Shown one piece after another: positions 46,265 to 54,209 of a DNA stretch of 64,000 nt. Position numbers and translations under genes: made by a program. The first letter of the stretch is position 1, and each line of letters starts with the position of its first letter. The stretch lies in the NCBI GenBank assembly GCA_039679645.1, contig JBDKUO010000039.1:1-64000 (forward strand). The letters run 5' to 3'. The notes under the pieces were generated by a model. It saw only the letters and a list, made by a program, of their open reading frames with translations, was not told the origin of the DNA and searched no databases. The stretch comes from Armatimonadota bacterium. Its GTDB lineage: Bacteria; Armatimonadota; UBA5829.

Positions 46265-47346
46265 AGATGTCAAAGAGGATTGTAATCTCAGGTTATTACG
46301 GGTTCGGCAATACGGGTGATGAGGCCGTGCTTGCCGGTATGCTTGCCGCGTTTCGTCAGCTTGGGCTGGACCTTGCGATCACCGTGCTTTCGGCTGATCC
46401 GGATCGCACGATTGCTGAGCATCCTGGAGTCTTGTCTGTGCATAGATACGGCATACCGGCGGTTATAAAGGCTATGAGAAGAGCCGACCTGGTTATCAGC
46501 GGCGGAGGAAGCCTGCTTCAGGATGCCACCAGCGCCAGGTCTGCGCAATATTATCTGTTCATTCTCAGGCTTGCACAGTTTCTGCGCCGCCCGACAATAG
46601 TCTATGCGCAGGGCATCGGCCCGCTGGAAAGGCCCGGTATTCGTCGAAGCGCCGCACGCATTCTCAACAAGACAAAGCTCATTACCGTGCGCGACAAAGA
46701 TTCAAGAACGCTTTTGGAGTCCATGGGTGTAAGTGTCCCGCCGATCCATGTGACATGCGACCCTTCTTTTCTTATCGAGCCGGATATCGAGGCCGCCGGC
46801 GACCTGCTGGACAGACACGGCTTGCAGGGTAGAGATCTCATCGGCATATCCCTGAGGTCATGGATGAGTAATAGCTGGCTTGCCGCCGCTGTTGACGGCA
46901 TATCCGCCGCCTGTGAGGAGCTTGGCATTACGCCGGTAGTGATCCCGATGCAGGAATCCGAGGACCGGGAAGTGAGCATGAAAATATCAAAGGGTGTGAT
47001 GCTTGAATGTGGAGGAAATGCGCGGATAATCAAGGGAATAATTGCGCAATGCGGCCTGCTGGTAGGAATGAGACTGCATTCTTTGATATTTGCGACCGAT
47101 GTCGGTGTCGCGTGTGTTCCAATCGCATATGATCCCAAAATAAGCGCCTTCGCGGCCTCCATCGGCAGAGAGCCTGCTATGGACGTGACTACGCCCGATT
47201 CCGGCAAACTAAAGAATGCCGTCATTCAAGCTTGGACAGATCGTGAGACGCTCAGTGCCGGTGCAGGAGAGCATGCTCGTCGTCTGCGCGCGAAAGCGGT
47301 GGAGTCGGGGGAGATGGTCGCCGAATTTCTAAGGAACATTAGCTGA
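46261..47346 (+). CDS. csaB: polysaccharide pyruvyl transferase CsaB
   Basis: A 361-residue glycosyltransferase-fold pyruvyl transferase. The N-terminus GYYGFGNTGDEAVLAGML, central GGGSLLQDATSARSAQYYL and DPSFLIEPD, and late GMRLHSLIFATDVGVACVPIAYDPK are the family signatures. CsaB adds ketal pyruvate to secondary cell-wall polysaccharide, making the ligand for SLH-domain proteins. Start may be GTG 46261 (GTGA overlap with the previous stop) or ATG 46267. Confidence 0.92.
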   Translation: MKMSKRIVISGYYGFGNTGDEAVLAGMLAAFRQLGLDLAITVLSADPDRTIAEHPGVLSVHRYGIPAVIKAMRRADLVISGGGSLLQDATSARSAQYYLFILRLAQFLRRPTIVYAQGIGPLERPGIRRSAARILNKTKLITVRDKDSRTLLESMGVSVPPIHVTCDPSFLIEPDIEAAGDLLDRHGLQGRDLIGISLRSWMSNSWLAAAVDGISAACEELGITPVVIPMQESEDREVSMKISKGVMLECGGNARIIKGIIAQCGLLVGMRLHSLIFATDVGVACVPIAYDPKISAFAASIGREPAMDVTTPDSGKLKNAVIQAWTDRETLSAGAGEHARRLRAKAVESGEMVAEFLRNIS

Positions 47347-47478
47347 AAAAAAGCGGTCAAAGACATAAGCGCAATAGAGGTCAAGTATCAATCCCGCCTA
47401 CTTGCCTACGTGGGTATAGTCGAGTATAATTTACGAGGTTTATAACGTATCGCTTGAAATGATAATTGAGAGGTTGCG

Positions 47479-47511
47479 TCCTCACCCCAACCCTTTCCCC
47501 CGGGAGGGGAG
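47479..47511. repeat. short dispersed repeat of the CTCACCCCAACCC type
   Basis: CTCACCCCAACCCTTTCCCC runs into CGGGAGGGGAG, forming a CCCC/GGGG hairpin. Similar wording is common between genes in many bacterial genomes. It lies in the 228-bp gap before the lipoprotein gene. Confidence 0.5.
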
Positions 47512-47574
47512 CAGGTTCGGTTGAAGATTTTTACCTCTTGCTTCCAACTTCTGTTTTTCGAGGAGAAGTCATTA

Positions 47575-48426
47575 ATGAGAAGGTACTTCATATTGGTCTT
47601 AGCTGCCGGGCTTGTCATGGCCATGGCAGGCTGCGGTGGAGGCGGCGGAAGCTCCACAGCCGGCAATACCACATTGGGAGACGGCATTATTACCGGCAAA
47701 GTGGTAAGTACGCAGTCGGGCTCGCCCGGTGTGGCAAATGTTGTCGTCAAACTAGGTGCAACCACTATAAAGACGACGACTGACTCAAGCGGCAACTTCA
47801 AACTGAATATCGGTTCTGCCTCGGCGGGTGTTCCGGCGTATGTTCAGATTGATCCAAGTGGCGCCGGCACAGGTTTTTCAAAGAGTTATCCAGTGGCTTA
47901 TAGAAGCCAGGTCTTCTTTGCAAACAATATCAACGTTCCTGCGGCCGTACGCAACGGCGAAACCACCGATCTTGGGACTTTCACAATAAGTGTAAGCGGA
48001 GATGAAATGCCGCCGATTCCGTATACCAGCATGCACACGATCCTTACCGGGAGAATAGTCAGCTCCTCTACTGCAACGGGTATATCCGGGGTCAAGGTCA
48101 GCTTCGGCACCCCGGCGTATACGGCGTACACGGGAGCCAAGGGTTACTTTGAGATTGACCTGGGGCTTGATGCGGCAGTCAATACGTTATTGCCCGGAGA
48201 TCATATTTTTGCTATTGATACAAGCGAAGCAGGATCCGATTATCCGAGCAGTCTGAAGGTATCATATAACGGCTCCACATCACTTGCGCAGAGTTCGATA
48301 CCTGTGCCGAACAGCATATATAATAATACATCGACTGACTTCGGCGTTATTTCGGTGATCACCAGTTCAGGTTCCGGTGGTGGTAGTGGTGGCGATGATG
48401 ACGATTTTCCTCCTCCTCCATTCTAA
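47575..48426 (+). CDS. lipoprotein with carboxypeptidase-regulatory-like domains
   Basis: A 283-residue lipoprotein: signal peptide with lipobox MAGC (Cys20) followed by a Gly/Ser linker. Two beta-sandwich domains of the carboxypeptidase-regulatory (CarboxypepD_reg) type follow, about 40-140 (GKVVSTQSGSPGVANVVVKL) and 165-265 (GRIVSSSTATGISGVKVSFG). A low-complexity tail ends in Gly/Ser, four Asp and PPPPF. ATG 47575 follows GAGGAG. It is likely a surface or periplasmic structural protein. The function is not known. Confidence 0.8.
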   Translation: MRRYFILVLAAGLVMAMAGCGGGGGSSTAGNTTLGDGIITGKVVSTQSGSPGVANVVVKLGATTIKTTTDSSGNFKLNIGSASAGVPAYVQIDPSGAGTGFSKSYPVAYRSQVFFANNINVPAAVRNGETTDLGTFTISVSGDEMPPIPYTSMHTILTGRIVSSSTATGISGVKVSFGTPAYTAYTGAKGYFEIDLGLDAAVNTLLPGDHIFAIDTSEAGSDYPSSLKVSYNGSTSLAQSSIPVPNSIYNNTSTDFGVISVITSSGSGGGSGGDDDDFPPPPF

Positions 48427-48438
48427 GGCTTTGTGAAC

Positions 48439-48476
48439 ACTCCTCCCTTCTGCATTTTGCGGGAGGGAGTTTTTTG
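48439..48476 (+). terminator. terminator-like hairpin that contains the next ribosome binding site
   Basis: ACTCCTCCC (48439-48447) pairs with GGGAGGGAGT (48461-48470, one bulge), followed by TTTTTT. The right arm is also the only Shine-Dalgarno sequence for the LptC-like gene. Confidence 0.75.
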
Positions 48477-48479
48477 ATT

Positions 48480-49055
48480 ATGGGACACAAACTGCACAAA
48501 CAAATAGCCGCGGCAGCGGTGATAATACTTGTTCTGCTCGCATGGGCTCTGCGGCACTATGCGCCCTATTCCGGGAGAAGCAGTGTCAAGGCGGCTCCCG
48601 CGGTTGTCCTTGCCATGGAAGACGTGCGTCTTGTCGGTCTCGGCCATGACGGCAAACTGTGGAGCGCCAAAGCCGAGAGAGTTGAGATCGGCCAAAATCG
48701 CTCAATAGCAAAGCTCAGCAAGATCAGCGGCGGCAAGATTTACGACGGCTCAAAGGTTGTGCTCAACGCAAAGGCCGGAGAGGCTGTCTATGACACATAC
48801 AGCAAGAACCTGGCTCTCAGCAGCGGCGTGGAGATACAAGGTGAGGACGGCCAGAAAGTCGCTGGAAACGGTCTTGTATGGAACTCTCAGACATCCTCGC
48901 TGCGTAGCATGGGAGGAGTGAGCTTTCAGACAAAGTGGGGCAATGCCTCCGTCGGCAGGCTCGTTGCAGATCTGAAAAGTAAAGAGTTGAAGATGTGGAA
49001 CATAAGTATGAGAATCAGGCTCAGTGGTGCTGACGAACTTCAGGAGGCGCGATAG
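48480..49055 (+). CDS. LptC-like LPS-export protein
   Basis: A 191-residue protein with one N-terminal membrane helix (IAAAAVIILVLLAWAL) and a periplasmic beta-jellyroll typical of LptC: AMEDVRLVGLGHDGKLWSAK, ISGGKIYDGSKVVLNAKAGE and MGGVSFQTKWGNASVGRLVAD. LptC passes lipopolysaccharide from the LptBFG exporter to LptA. Start may be ATG 48480 or TTG 48474; the ribosome site GGGAGGGAG lies inside the preceding hairpin. The LptA-like gene follows after one base. Confidence 0.75.
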   Translation: MGHKLHKQIAAAAVIILVLLAWALRHYAPYSGRSSVKAAPAVVLAMEDVRLVGLGHDGKLWSAKAERVEIGQNRSIAKLSKISGGKIYDGSKVVLNAKAGEAVYDTYSKNLALSSGVEIQGEDGQKVAGNGLVWNSQTSSLRSMGGVSFQTKWGNASVGRLVADLKSKELKMWNISMRIRLSGADELQEAR

Positions 49056-49056
49056 T

Positions 49057-49794
49057 ATGCGTATTAAGGCGCTTGTGATTATTATTGCGGCAATTGTGGT
49101 TGCGGCAGTTGTATCGGTCGCTGCTCAGGATACAACGAAAGCTAAAACCGACGCAAAAAAGTCTGAGGATGTCCTCTACCGTGCCGACGCGAGTGTCGCC
49201 AAATGGGGAGATGCGAACACTGCCGTTTTGAGCGGCAATGTAAAGTTCGTCCATATCGATACCACGCTCACATCAGATAAAATTCTCTTTGACCACAAAG
49301 CCAACACCGCCGACTCTCCGGGGCCTGTCAAGATCACCGACCCCGAGTGCGACATCACCGGAAAGAAGGGCTCAGCCGACTTTAAGAAAAGGCTGGGTGT
49401 TGTCGAGGGCGATGTGATGATGCTCCTTAAGCCTAAATTGACACCTGAAGAGCAAAAGGCGCGGCAGGACAAGGACAGCCAGGACGTAAAAGCCAAACTC
49501 AAAGAGCCTACCACAATATCCTGTCCCAAACTCGAGTATCAGTATAAGAAAAAAATTGCCACGGCCACTGGCGGCGTCTCTTTTAAGCAGGAAAAGAGGG
49601 CCGCAAGCGCTGATAAGGCGATCTATGATATCAAGGCTGAGAAGGTCACACTCATCGGGCATGTTAAGGCTGTCGATGAGAATGGCCAGACGTTCGAGAC
49701 ACTGGACCAGGTCACTTTTTCGCTCAAGAAGGGTGACGAGAAGATGGAAGGAACCAACGTCAGCGGCTCGTTCAAGATCGATATGGAGGAGTGA
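49057..49794 (+). CDS. lptA: LptA/OstA-like periplasmic LPS-transport protein
   Basis: A 245-residue exported protein (signal MRIKALVIIIAAIVVAAVVS, then AAQD). It has repeated OstA-type strands: ADASVAKWGDANTAVLSGNV with LTSDKILFDHKANT, and ATATGGVSFKQEKRAASADK with VTLIGHVKAV. A charged insertion (about 125-155, EEQKARQDKDSQDVKAKLK) interrupts the fold and is unusual. LptA bridges the periplasm for lipopolysaccharide. Together with the LptC-like gene it argues for a diderm envelope. AGGAGG precedes ATG 49057. Confidence 0.8.
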   Translation: MRIKALVIIIAAIVVAAVVSVAAQDTTKAKTDAKKSEDVLYRADASVAKWGDANTAVLSGNVKFVHIDTTLTSDKILFDHKANTADSPGPVKITDPECDITGKKGSADFKKRLGVVEGDVMMLLKPKLTPEEQKARQDKDSQDVKAKLKEPTTISCPKLEYQYKKKIATATGGVSFKQEKRAASADKAIYDIKAEKVTLIGHVKAVDENGQTFETLDQVTFSLKKGDEKMEGTNVSGSFKIDMEE

Positions 49795-49877
49795 TAAGCC
49801 TCAGCCAAGTTTTGACGCGATGACCGAAGGGTAACCCTACTTTGGGATGCTGCATACGAAGAGGGGGACTTCACTCA

Positions 49878-50348
49878 ATGGTCACACACAAAGACAGGCA
49901 AATCGAGGAACTTGTCACTGTTGCTCTTAGGAACGATTCGCGTATCGATCTGAGCGAGATCAGCGTGCGCGTTGATGACGGGGTTGTGTATTTGTCAGGC
50001 ACGGTCGACAGCGCTGCGGAAAAAAGAGCCGCCTGTGAAGACTTGCAGGCTGCTACGGGCATAGGTCGGATTGTCGATCAACTTGCAATTCGTAATTATG
50101 TGGACCGCAGTGATGAAGAACTGCAAAACTCCGTCAGGCAGTTTCTCGTTCGTGACATTGATGTAGATGCGAACCCGATTGATGTCGAAGCAAGAGGCGG
50201 AGTCGTGACGCTGAAGGGCAGGGTGGCCTCGTACGCGCAGAAACTCGAGGCGGAATGCGTGGCGTGGTGGATACCCGGCGTCACGGATGTCATCAGTCAC
50301 CTCGAAGTGGACGGCATTCTCGATCAGGTGGCTGAAGAAACGGATTAG
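49878..50348 (+). CDS. double BON-domain protein
   Basis: A 156-residue cytoplasmic-looking protein made of two BON domains: residues about 5-72 (ISVRVDDGVVYLSGTVDSAA) and 78-148 (IDVEARGGVVTLKGRVASYA). No signal peptide or LysM domain is seen. ATG 49878 is preceded by GAGGGGG at 10 bases spacing; a longer frame from 49842 begins in repeat-like DNA (TTTGGGATGC). A single-BON relative is at 26444-26677. Confidence 0.82.
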   Translation: MVTHKDRQIEELVTVALRNDSRIDLSEISVRVDDGVVYLSGTVDSAAEKRAACEDLQAATGIGRIVDQLAIRNYVDRSDEELQNSVRQFLVRDIDVDANPIDVEARGGVVTLKGRVASYAQKLEAECVAWWIPGVTDVISHLEVDGILDQVAEETD

Positions 50349-50383
50349 ACCGAGCGGCCTGATTCTACGCGAGCGTTACCTTT

Positions 50384-50983
50384 ATGGATTTCCAAACATT
50401 TATAACCGAGCTGATGACTCTTGCGGTGGCTTTTATCATAGTGCTTGACCCGCTGGGAGCACTGCCTATCCTGGTGAGTCTGGATTCCTGTTTGGGCGCA
50501 AAGGAGAGACGCGGGCTTGTCTACAGAGCGATCATCGGCGCCACTATTTTACTTCTGGTGTTCATATTCACCGGCACACTGATGCTGTCGCTGTTTAATA
50601 TAACGCTCGATGATATGCGTATCGGTGGCGGTCTGCTGCTGGTAATCATTGCTCTCAATCTTGTGGTTCATGGCAGAGTCAGTTCCGAACAGACGCAGGA
50701 ATACCGCGCTGCGATTGTGCCGTTGATATCACCTCTTCTGATCGGTCCGGGTGCCATTACGGCTGCGGTCGTGCTTGCCACTATCCATGGCGTCTGGATA
50801 ACTACCCTCGCTGCCCTCATTGCAATGTTTGTATGTCTGCTTATATTTATGGCAACAGGCATCATTCACCGTATAATAGGCGACTCCGGGACCGCGCTTG
50901 TCAGCCGTCTCATGGGTGTGCTTATAGTGACGATCGGCATAAGCTATATTCGTGTTGGTGTGCTTCACTTAATAAATAGATAG
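50384..50983 (+). CDS. MarC-family (UPF0056) membrane protein
   Basis: A 199-residue inner-membrane protein with six helices. It carries the family signatures FIIVLDPLGALPILVSLD, MRIGGGLLLVIIALNLV and IVPLISPLLIGPGAITAAVV. MarC proteins were once linked to multidrug resistance, but that has not held up, and function is unknown. No clear ribosome site precedes ATG 50384. Confidence 0.88.
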   Translation: MDFQTFITELMTLAVAFIIVLDPLGALPILVSLDSCLGAKERRGLVYRAIIGATILLLVFIFTGTLMLSLFNITLDDMRIGGGLLLVIIALNLVVHGRVSSEQTQEYRAAIVPLISPLLIGPGAITAAVVLATIHGVWITTLAALIAMFVCLLIFMATGIIHRIIGDSGTALVSRLMGVLIVTIGISYIRVGVLHLINR

Positions 50984-51026
50984 AATTAAGATATGCGATA
51001 ACCGAGACTTCAGTGCGCGACAACTG

Positions 51027-51055
51027 TTGACATTGCCCGACAATATTGTTATAAT
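51027..51055 (+). promoter_or_regulatory. consensus sigma-70 promoter of the sensor kinase
   Basis: TTGACA (51027-51032), 17-base spacer, TATAAT (51050-51055): exact consensus with optimal spacing, 43 bases before the TTG start. Confidence 0.88.
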
Positions 51056-51098
51056 TGTTAAAAAAGGCTGGAAGCCGCTCGGTGTGAGGGCATTATAG

Positions 51099-53084
51099 TT
51101 GGCAAGAACTCCAAATCAACAAAACTCTCCGGACAATCCCCTGTGCGATCCTGAAAACGTACGGATTACCGATCTTCTGCAGCAAGACAGCGCGATGGAA
51201 ATCGTCAATGCCTTTCGTATGGACGGCAAGTCGGATGCCGGCATTTTTGTCCGGCAGGGCTCAGATATTTGCCTTCTGGACGACCTGTATGAACTGAAAG
51301 AATGGACGTGTCTGCCGTGCACTGTCTCGCTTGCCGGAAAGGTGCTTGAGACCGGCAAATCGCAGCAAAGCAGCGAAGAGGACGGCGTAATGGCCGTGGC
51401 TCACCCAATATGGCTGTGGTATCGCGGAAAATCCTACATGAAAGGATGTCTGGCAGCCTCCCCGCCACCAGATGTGACAAGGACTGAGATTAGATCATGC
51501 GGTTATATTTTAGGAAGTATAGCCGACACACTCTCGGAAAAGATATCCGCAACTTTTCTGTCCGAAGTTGTGAACCGAGACCGCCATGCGCTTGAAGAAA
51601 GACTCCGGCTTGTTGATAACACAATAACAAATGTGATAAACAACGTTTCGGCGGCATTTGTCCTTATAGATAGAGACATGAGGATCGCTTGGCACAACCG
51701 CATGCTCGGCAGAATGTGCGGAAAAGCAGATATTAGCGGCAAGGTATGCCACAAAGAGATTTGGAAAAGCGATCAGATATGTGCGGGCTGTATGGTTGAG
51801 CAAACATTTGAGACCGGCAAACCGCAGTCAGGTAATCTTCGCCTGGATTCAAGCTCAAGCGGCGCTCATCATTACAAGGTTGCGACCGCACCCGTAGTTG
51901 ATGAGTATGATGAGGTTCGATATGTCCTTGAATTTGTTCAAGATATTACCGCGGCTAGGGAGACCGAGTCAGAACTCGCTCGCTACAAACGTCTTGTCAA
52001 CAACTCCGATGATTTGATGTTGATATGCAGCGGCAAGTTCGAGATACTGGCGGCAAACCATAAGTTTTTAGAGAAAACCGGCTACACAGAGAGAGAGGTC
52101 ATTGGAATGAATGCATTATGTATTCTTCCGCCGGATGAATTTGAGAGAGCCTATGGTGCCGATATGCTGCGAACGACTGGCATAGCAATGGAGAATGCGT
52201 GGGTTCTCAGAAAGGACGGTTCCGTAATTCCAGCTCAGATGTTTGCGACATATGACACTGAGGCTGATGTATATGAGGCTGTCTTCAGGGATATGTCGGA
52301 GCGCATTCACTTAGAAGAGGAAATAAATATCAGATCAAAAGAACTCCAGGAGCAAAACAAAAAAGTCTTGGCTGCAATTGAGGAGAAAAACCGTTTCTTC
52401 CGCAGTGTCTCACATGAACTGCGAACTCCTCTGACATCCATCATCGGCTTCGCCGAACTGTTGCTGGAAGATAATGAGGAGCCTCTGTCAGAACGTCAAA
52501 AGTCGCAGTTGAGCAGAGTTGTGGGCAACTCGCACAAGCTTCTTGCGATGGTCAATGAGCTTCTGGATATGAGCAGGCTCGATGCGGGACGAATGCGACT
52601 TGAATGCGCAAGCGTCAATCTCGAAGATATGCTGGGCCAGATTGTGAGCAATATGATGCCGCTTGCTCAGAACAAAAAATTGCGCGTCAGCGTCAATATC
52701 CCCGAAAAACTGCCCTCTATCATGACTGACGAGCAAAAACTGGGGCAGATTATAGTAAACCTGTTTTCTAATGCGATCAAGTTTACTCAAAGTGGAAGTG
52801 TTAAGATCAGCGCTGTGAGAGACGGCAAATGGGTTTTAATTTCCGTAGCTGATACTGGCGCGGGCATACCGGAAACCGAACTGGATGAAATATTCAGGGA
52901 GTTTAGCCGTGGAAGCAATTCAGAACCAAGAAATGTCGGCACCGGTCTGGGGCTGGCTATTGCGAAACGCCTTGCGGTGTTCCTCAGCGGCGAGATAAGT
53001 GTGGAAAGCAAACTAGGCCACGGATCGACTTTTACTCTCAAACTGCCGATTACACCGGACAAAGTGGTTGAGTGTGCGGTATAA
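51099..53084 (+). CDS. PAS-domain sensor histidine kinase
   Basis: A 661-residue soluble kinase. An N-terminal GAF-like region (about 20-150) and two PAS domains (about 175-290 and 300-415) precede HisKA with the phosphorylated His in FFRSVSHELRTPLTSIIGFA (about residue 438). The HATPase domain has LFSNAIKFT (N box), DTGAGIP and GTGLGLAI. The first PAS holds a cysteine group, KVCHKEIWKSDQICAGC, which could bind metal or a cofactor. No membrane helix and no adjacent response regulator are present, so it is an orphan. TTG 51099 is the start. Confidence 0.92.
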   Translation: MARTPNQQNSPDNPLCDPENVRITDLLQQDSAMEIVNAFRMDGKSDAGIFVRQGSDICLLDDLYELKEWTCLPCTVSLAGKVLETGKSQQSSEEDGVMAVAHPIWLWYRGKSYMKGCLAASPPPDVTRTEIRSCGYILGSIADTLSEKISATFLSEVVNRDRHALEERLRLVDNTITNVINNVSAAFVLIDRDMRIAWHNRMLGRMCGKADISGKVCHKEIWKSDQICAGCMVEQTFETGKPQSGNLRLDSSSSGAHHYKVATAPVVDEYDEVRYVLEFVQDITAARETESELARYKRLVNNSDDLMLICSGKFEILAANHKFLEKTGYTEREVIGMNALCILPPDEFERAYGADMLRTTGIAMENAWVLRKDGSVIPAQMFATYDTEADVYEAVFRDMSERIHLEEEINIRSKELQEQNKKVLAAIEEKNRFFRSVSHELRTPLTSIIGFAELLLEDNEEPLSERQKSQLSRVVGNSHKLLAMVNELLDMSRLDAGRMRLECASVNLEDMLGQIVSNMMPLAQNKKLRVSVNIPEKLPSIMTDEQKLGQIIVNLFSNAIKFTQSGSVKISAVRDGKWVLISVADTGAGIPETELDEIFREFSRGSNSEPRNVGTGLGLAIAKRLAVFLSGEISVESKLGHGSTFTLKLPITPDKVVECAV

Positions 53085-53085
53085 T
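53080..53085 (+). promoter_or_regulatory. possible -10 box for a leaderless epimerase mRNA
   Basis: TATAAT (53080-53085) with CGGACA 18 bases upstream. Predicted transcription start falls on the A of ATG 53092, and that ATG has no ribosome site. Confidence 0.4.
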
Positions 53086-53091
53086 CTGGTT

Positions 53092-54156
53092 ATGCAATAT
53101 ATCGACTATATTCATGCGCGCTGTATTGACCTGCCTCTTCGCGAGGCATTTGAGACCTCTCAGAGGCGCGCCACATCATCACCGATTGTTCTTGTCGAGT
53201 TGATTTCGGGTGATGTTGTCGGCTACGGAGAAGCAACGCCTGTGCGCTATGTTACGGGCGAGGATATTACCAGTGTGCTCAACGATATCGATACCGCTTC
53301 ACAAGCCCTGCGGGGTGCGCGCTTAAACGAGTTCAGGCTATCATCCAAGAAGCTCGCGCAGGTGCTTCCATACGGCAAATCGGCCAGAGCGGGGATCGAG
53401 ATGGCCATCTTTGATGCGTTTTGCAAAAGCCTCAAAATCCCTTTGTATGCCTTTCTAGGCGGAGCGCCCCTGAGAATTGAGACCGACGTGACCATTCCCA
53501 TCTGTCCGCCGGAGCATGCTCGTGACAAGGCAATAGAGCTTGCCGCGGTCGGCTTTAAGCAGTTCAAGGTCAAGGTCGGCAAAAACAAAGACGAGGATAT
53601 TGCGCGTGTCGTCGCAATATCTGAGGGCTCGCCTGGGTGCAAGTTCATCATAGATGCCAACCAGGCTTTTAGCCCATCACAAGCGGTCGCATTTATTGAT
53701 GAACTCCTAGAACGAAAACTTGGAATCAGGGCATATGAGCAGCCGGTTGATGCGGCCGATCTGGATGGGATGCGTTATGTCACTGAGAGATCGAATGTGC
53801 CCGTCTTCGCCGACGAATCCGTGCAGACTCCCAAAGATGTGATTGATATCATACACTATGGAGCCGCCAAGGGTATAAACGTCAAAATTCAGAAGTCAGG
53901 CATGGTGGGGGCGCTGGAGATAAAGTCAATATGCCGGGCGGCGGGCCTTGAGCTTATGTTCGGCTGTATGCTCGAATCGAAGATCGGCCAATCAGCCGCG
54001 TGCCATATAGGATGTGGAACAAACGCTTTCAGTGTTTTTGATCTCGATTCCGATATGCTGCTTGCCGATCAGCCTGTAAAGGGTGGGGCAATACGGCGCG
54101 GGTCTATCCTCAAAGTATCGGATAAGCCCGGACTCGGATGCGAGATTACGCAGTAG
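53092..54156 (+). CDS. dipeptide epimerase-like enolase-superfamily protein
   Basis: A 354-residue muconate-lactonizing subgroup protein. The catalytic pair is the KVK of FKQFKVKVGKN. The metal ligands are Asp in IIDANQAF, Glu in YEQPVDAAD and Asp in VFADESVQT, and the second base is Lys in GINVKIQKSG. The DxD-containing C-terminus of Ala-Glu epimerases reads FDLDSDML here. It likely epimerises L-Ala-D/L-Glu or another dipeptide in murein recycling; specificity is inferred. ATG 53092 is chosen; an upstream GTG lies within the kinase gene. Confidence 0.88.
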   Translation: MQYIDYIHARCIDLPLREAFETSQRRATSSPIVLVELISGDVVGYGEATPVRYVTGEDITSVLNDIDTASQALRGARLNEFRLSSKKLAQVLPYGKSARAGIEMAIFDAFCKSLKIPLYAFLGGAPLRIETDVTIPICPPEHARDKAIELAAVGFKQFKVKVGKNKDEDIARVVAISEGSPGCKFIIDANQAFSPSQAVAFIDELLERKLGIRAYEQPVDAADLDGMRYVTERSNVPVFADESVQTPKDVIDIIHYGAAKGINVKIQKSGMVGALEIKSICRAAGLELMFGCMLESKIGQSAACHIGCGTNAFSVFDLDSDMLLADQPVKGGAIRRGSILKVSDKPGLGCEITQ

Positions 54157-54162
54157 TGATAA

Positions 54163-54199
54163 ATGCTGCCGGAGAAACTATTCGTTTTCCCGGCAGCAT
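54163..54199. terminator. bidirectional hairpin between convergent genes
   Basis: ATGCTGCCGG (54163-54172) pairs with CCGGCAGCAT (54190-54199). It lies between the epimerase and GH20-like stops and can serve both strands, though T-tracts are short. Confidence 0.7.
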
Positions 54200-54209
54200 C
54201 TGATAATTA

